The translations under genes and the position numbers were made by a program. Positions 60,066-64,000 of a stretch of 64,000 nt of DNA are shown piece by piece. Source of the stretch: Prorocentrum cordatum (Eukaryota; Sar; Dinophyceae; Prorocentrales; Prorocentraceae); NCBI GenBank assembly GCA_963575745.1, contig CAUYUJ010003994.1, positions 1-64,000 on the forward strand. Direction: 5' to 3'. Position 1 is the stretch's first letter, and each line of letters opens with the position of its first letter. Below the pieces are notes generated by a model, which was not told the DNA's origin, did no database searches, and saw nothing but the letters and a program-made list of their open reading frames with translations.

Positions 60066-60556
60066 CCGACTACGACGACGACGACAACGACGACGACTAC
60101 GACGACGACGACGACGACGACGACTACGGCGACTACGACGACGACGACGACTACGACGACGACGACGACTACGACGACGACTACGACGACGAGGACCACG
60201 GCGTTGACGACGACGGCGGCCGTGGCGACGACGACGACGGCGGCGGTGGCGACGACGACGGCGGCGGCGGCGACGACTACGACGACGCGACGATGACGAC
60301 GACGACGACGAGACGACGATGACGACTACCACGACGACGACGACGACTACGACGACGACGACGATGACGACGGTGACGACGACGATGACGACGACGCCGC
60401 CGCCGACGACGACGACGACGACGACGACGAGCGGCGACGAAGACGACGACGCCGACTAGGACGACCTCGACGACGACGACGACGACGACTACGACGACGA
60501 CCGCCACGACGACGACGACGACGACTACGACGACGACGACGACGGTGACGACGACG

Positions 60557-60597
<41 letters not shown>

Positions 60598-60702
60598 CGG
60601 CGACGACGACGACGGTGACGACGACGATGACGACGACGACGCCGCCGCCGACGACGACGACGACGGACGACGACGCGGCGGCGACGACTACGACGACGAC
60701 GA

Positions 60703-60756
<54 letters not shown>

Positions 60757-61110
60757 TACGACGACGACGACGACGATGACGACGACGACGACTACGACGA
60801 CTACGACTACGACGACTACGACGACGACTACGACGACGACGACGACGACTACGACGACGACGACTACGACGACGACGACAACGGTGACGACGACGGCGGT
60901 GGCGGCGACGATGACGACGACGACGACGTCGACGACTACGACGACGATGAGTACGGCGGCGACGACGACGACGACGATGACGACGACGACGACGACGGCT
61001 ACAACGACGACGACTACTACGACGACGACGAGACGACGGCGACGACTACGACGACGACGACGACGACGGTGACGACGACGACGACTACGACGACTACGAC
61101 GACGACTACC

Positions 61111-61141
<31 letters not shown>

Positions 61142-61248
61142 AGACGACGACGACGACGATGACGACGACGCCGCCGCCGCCGACGACGACGACTACGACG
61201 ACTGCGGCGGCGACGAAGACGACGACGACGGTGACGACGATGACGACT

Positions 61249-61281
<33 letters not shown>

Positions 61282-61368
61282 CTACGACGTCGACTACGAC
61301 GACGACGACAAATACGACGACGACGACTACGACGAGGACGACGGTGACGACGACGACGACGACGACAC

Positions 61369-61400
<32 letters not shown>

Positions 61401-61435
61401 ACGATGACGACGACGACGACGACGAGACGACGTCG

Positions 61436-61473
<38 letters not shown>

Positions 61474-61476
61474 CAG
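59035..61476. repeat. 2.4-kb (GAC)n array
   Basis: GAC repeats with TAC, GGC, GAT and GTC variants. A variant block with GTCGCCGCCG and GGCGGCGACGGCGGC occurs near 59,240-59,320 and again near 59,980-60,050, showing larger-scale duplication within the array. Poly-Asp, poly-Thr, poly-Arg, poly-Val and poly-Ser frames are not genes. Confidence 0.97.
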
Positions 61477-61889
61477 CGGCCACTGGCGGCAGCGGCCGGG
61501 GGGGCCTCGACCACTGCGCGGGCGGCCGTGGACCGCGGCCCGGGTCTCCCCACGCCCGAGGCGGGCGGCGGCGGCGGGGCGGGCTCGCAGCAAAGGCGCC
61601 GTGGGGGTGGTGACAGCGGACGGCGAGGTCTCCGAGGCGGTCCGCGGGGGGGCGGAGAGAGGAGATCTAGTCCCTAAGGGCTTGTCGACTTCTTCGCCAT
61701 TCGACTTGTGGGGATCGAGCCAGATAACTCCAGGTAAAGACAGACAAATCAGGGTAAATCCAAGTAAATCCAGGTACATAGAAATACATCCCAGTAATAA
61801 CAAGGTTATCCAGGGAAAGTTGGAGCAACTCGCGGCCGCTCCAGCGCGAGTCGAATGACGGCAGAAGTCGTTAAGCCTTTAACGATCTA
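61477..61889. other. No gene recognised
   Basis: GC-rich segment, then short TCCAGGTAA / ATCCAAGTAA repeats at 61,727-61,815. Confidence 0.55.
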
Positions 61890-62105
61890 GGCCTCCTAGA
61901 CGGGGTCGGAGTAGACGGGGTCGGAGGATCGCGCCGCATCGCCGATGCATCAGCGATGCGGCTCGATGTGGAGCCCGATGTTCTCCACACGCCGATGGCG
62001 CCGATGCCTCGCCGACGTCGCCGGTGCATGGCCGAGGCGTCGCCGACGTATCGGCGATGCGGCGCGATCCTCCGACCCCATCTACTCCAACCCTTCTAGG
62101 AGGCC
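61890..62105 (+). mobile_element. Long inverted-repeat element, family M
   Basis: GGCCTCCTAGACGGGGTCGG at the left and the same type inverted at the right (GGCCTCCTAGAAGGGTTGGA) start inverted repeats of about 60 bp that include GGATCGCGCCGCATCGCCGA. The loop holds further GATGCATCAGCGATG palindromes. The CATCGCCGAT sequence is shared with family L. Confidence 0.88.
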
Positions 62106-64000
62106 TCCAGGGAGAAGTGCGCACATTATTGTTCGCATCGCAAGGGTTTTGTATTGGAGCGGCGGTCACGGTCAACACGGGGTCACACAGCCCCGCTGGG
62201 TCACGGGGTCAGCACAGGTCACGCCAGCCCCGTTGGGCTCCCGAGGGTTCCCCCCAAGGACTCCCGAGAGGGGCACAACATGCCCGCCGATAATTCCGGG
62301 AGTGACTGCCGCAAGATGGCAACGCTACAAAATGGACGCGGCCAAATGCTCAGAGGAGCAGGAGGTCATGATGACGATACTCTCCAACGATGGCGTACAT
62401 GTGGATACGGTCGCCGCTCGTGATTCTGCCCGCCCCAGCGCCCCCTGCCTTGGCGGCGACGGAGCCCGGAAGGCCCGCAAATCGACCTTGGACGGGAGCA
62501 CCCGCGGACCCTGCAGGGTGCGCTGCGCGCCAGGTGGCTCCGGCCAGGCTCTGGCCCGCCATGCGTGCGGGTGGGCGAGTGGGAAGATCAGGGTGGCAGG
62601 TGAGGCGTCGGGTTGCGCTCAGAGTGCGCCCCCGTGTGCTCGACGGGATTGTCTGGGGGGGTTGTCAACCGGGTTGTCCGGGGGGGTGTCCGGGGGTCGT
62701 CCGGGCGCAATCGAACCCAGGCCCTCTCCTGGGCCTCTTCATCCTTCATCCTTCAGCCTTCTCCTCATTCCTCAGCGTCCGGCCAGTTTCGCCTGAGACA
62801 TCCTCGGAGCTCTTGGGCTGACCTGAGGTGGTCCAGCCAGTTTCGCCAGAGGTATCCTCGCAACTCTGAACGGGGGTGGTGCTGTCGCCTGAGCGCTGAC
62901 TACACTCTTGATTGGGAAGTGAGCTGTCGCCCGAGCACTAGATGTCGCTCTCGCCCGAGCGCAAGCCATATCCTTGATTTTGAAAAAGGTGCTCTCCCCA
63001 GTGCGCCGGCCATCCGGTGCTCTCGCTCAAGCGTTGGCCACACATGTGTGCTGGGGCACTTGTGGTCTCCATCTCGGAGGGGTTGTCTGGGTTGTCCCGG
63101 GGATTGTCTGGGATTTTGTTTGATATTTTTTTCACAAAATAGTATGGATTCGGGACTCTTGGGGCGCTCTTGGGTGGCCTCTTCGAGCCTTCCCTCCTTG
63201 GGGCGTGTTGGGGCGTATTGCGGGCCTCTTGGTACGCCGTGAGTCCATCGTGGATTTCTTTTTGACCCTCATGGGCTTTGTCGCGGTCTCGGGCGCTTCT
63301 CGGGAGACTTGCAGGAGACTTGTCGGGAGACTTGCAGGTTCGACCGGGCTTCTCTGTGTAGATCCACGTCCTGGAGGCCGACGCGACACACCCCAAGAGC
63401 ACCTTAGACCGCCTTGGAATGGTGGCCGGGGCCTTCGAAGAAGTTTACAGCCCGCTAACTCGTACACCTGCATGAGCCTTTGGGCACTCCACTTCCTGCC
63501 TTTGGATGCGGGCATGTGTATATATACAGATATTTACATACACGTGCGAATGAATGTAATTTGCGGTTGCAAGCACAGTTGTTCAACCTATATGGCCAGT
63601 TGTACTCAGAAATCAGATGTGCCACATATATTTTTATATGCATACCTACATAGCAGCTCACTTTGTACACCTTGTTACAATATAACGGTGGCTTGACATG
63701 CCTGTCGATGTACACACATGGAGGTACAACTGATGCTTTAGTTTCAAAGCCATTGGGTAAGATATGTGATAACTTACGCGAAGCCAGTACTCTACGAGAC
63801 GTGGGTGAAGTTCCCACGTATCCGGTTCGTACACAAGGAATGAAGTATAATATTACGCGTCTCGGAGATTGTCTACATCTTCGGGCGACGAGCCACGCAG
63901 AACAGAACTACTAAGCTACATGTTGGGTTAAGACAGTCGGGTGGAAAGGCATTCGTACGATTCAGAGTGTGACCGCGCTTATGCATACGTATGTGTGCGC
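62106..64000. other. Gene-poor right end
   Basis: 62,640-62,700 has GGGTTGTCCGGGG repeats. 62,775-62,860 has two CCAGTTTCGCC-type units. 63,150-63,270 is family J-like. After about 63,510 the sequence becomes AT-richer (TATATACAGATATTTACATA) with no recognised gene. Confidence 0.5.

Noticed and set aside
59035-61476. Poly-Asp, poly-Thr, poly-Arg and poly-Val frames of up to 380 codons
   Set aside because: All come from (GAC)n microsatellite; no start context, domain or codon variety.
63780-63860. Possible tRNA-like segment (ACGTGGG / CCCACGT hairpin then GGTTCGTAC)
   Set aside because: No complete cloverleaf: acceptor and D arms cannot be paired around it.

Overview
The window looks like nuclear DNA of a dinoflagellate with a GC-rich genome. 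The evidence is: introns whose ends are the inverted repeats of small transposons; splice donors that are GT, GC and apparently GA in one gene; a cysteine-rich peptide and a glycosyltransferase-like protein of types I associate with dinoflagellates; a degenerate match to the dinoflagellate spliced leader; and very long (CTC)n, (GAC)n and minisatellite arrays. A GC-rich genus such as Prorocentrum would fit, but the sequence does not prove the species. Real genes are few and long reading frames in microsatellites are not genes. No rRNA, tRNA or CRISPR array was seen.   LAYOUT. 1-2.7 kb: simple repeats and one inverted-repeat element. 2.8-11.4 kb: a block of four or five same-strand genes (unknown 2,983-3,962; a two-exon gene 4,405-6,684; a Gln-rich protein 7,481-8,569; a broken large protein 9,217-11,354), bounded by an 18-nt direct repeat and carrying seven small hairpins with a G(CUUG)C-type cap and covarying stems; I read it as a multi-gene mobile element. 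11.4-17.6 kb: transposon remnants, including two elements with 5-bp target duplications and one 874-bp element nested in another. 17.6-18.5 kb: C-terminal RNase H part of a retroelement. 19.9-23.1 kb: an AP2-like repeat protein, a damaged methionine sulfoxide reductase A and a damaged prolyl-4-hydroxylase-like gene. 24.5-27.4 kb: a cysteine-rich exon and a DUF6492-like glycosyltransferase gene whose introns are inverted-repeat elements. 27.6-35 kb: transposon remnants and microsatellites. 35.1-53.9 kb: one GH16 beta-1,3-glucanase-like gene of five exons over 18.8 kb, with a C-terminal membrane anchor; its introns hold several transposon families and three satellite arrays. 54-64 kb: a long hairpin, more transposon copies, a 2.4-kb GAC array and gene-poor sequence.   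MAIN STORY. I can delimit more than a dozen families of short (80-1,000 bp) non-autonomous inverted-repeat elements, several with clear target duplications (TA, 3, 5, 8 and about 9 bp). At least two form introns exactly, with the duplicated target bases supplying splice sites, and a third intron is one element inserted into another. This is the pattern of introners, i.e. intron gain by transposition. I label the families A-Q for this window only; these are not published names. The second notable signal is the CUUG-capped hairpin series in the 2.9-9.2 kb block.
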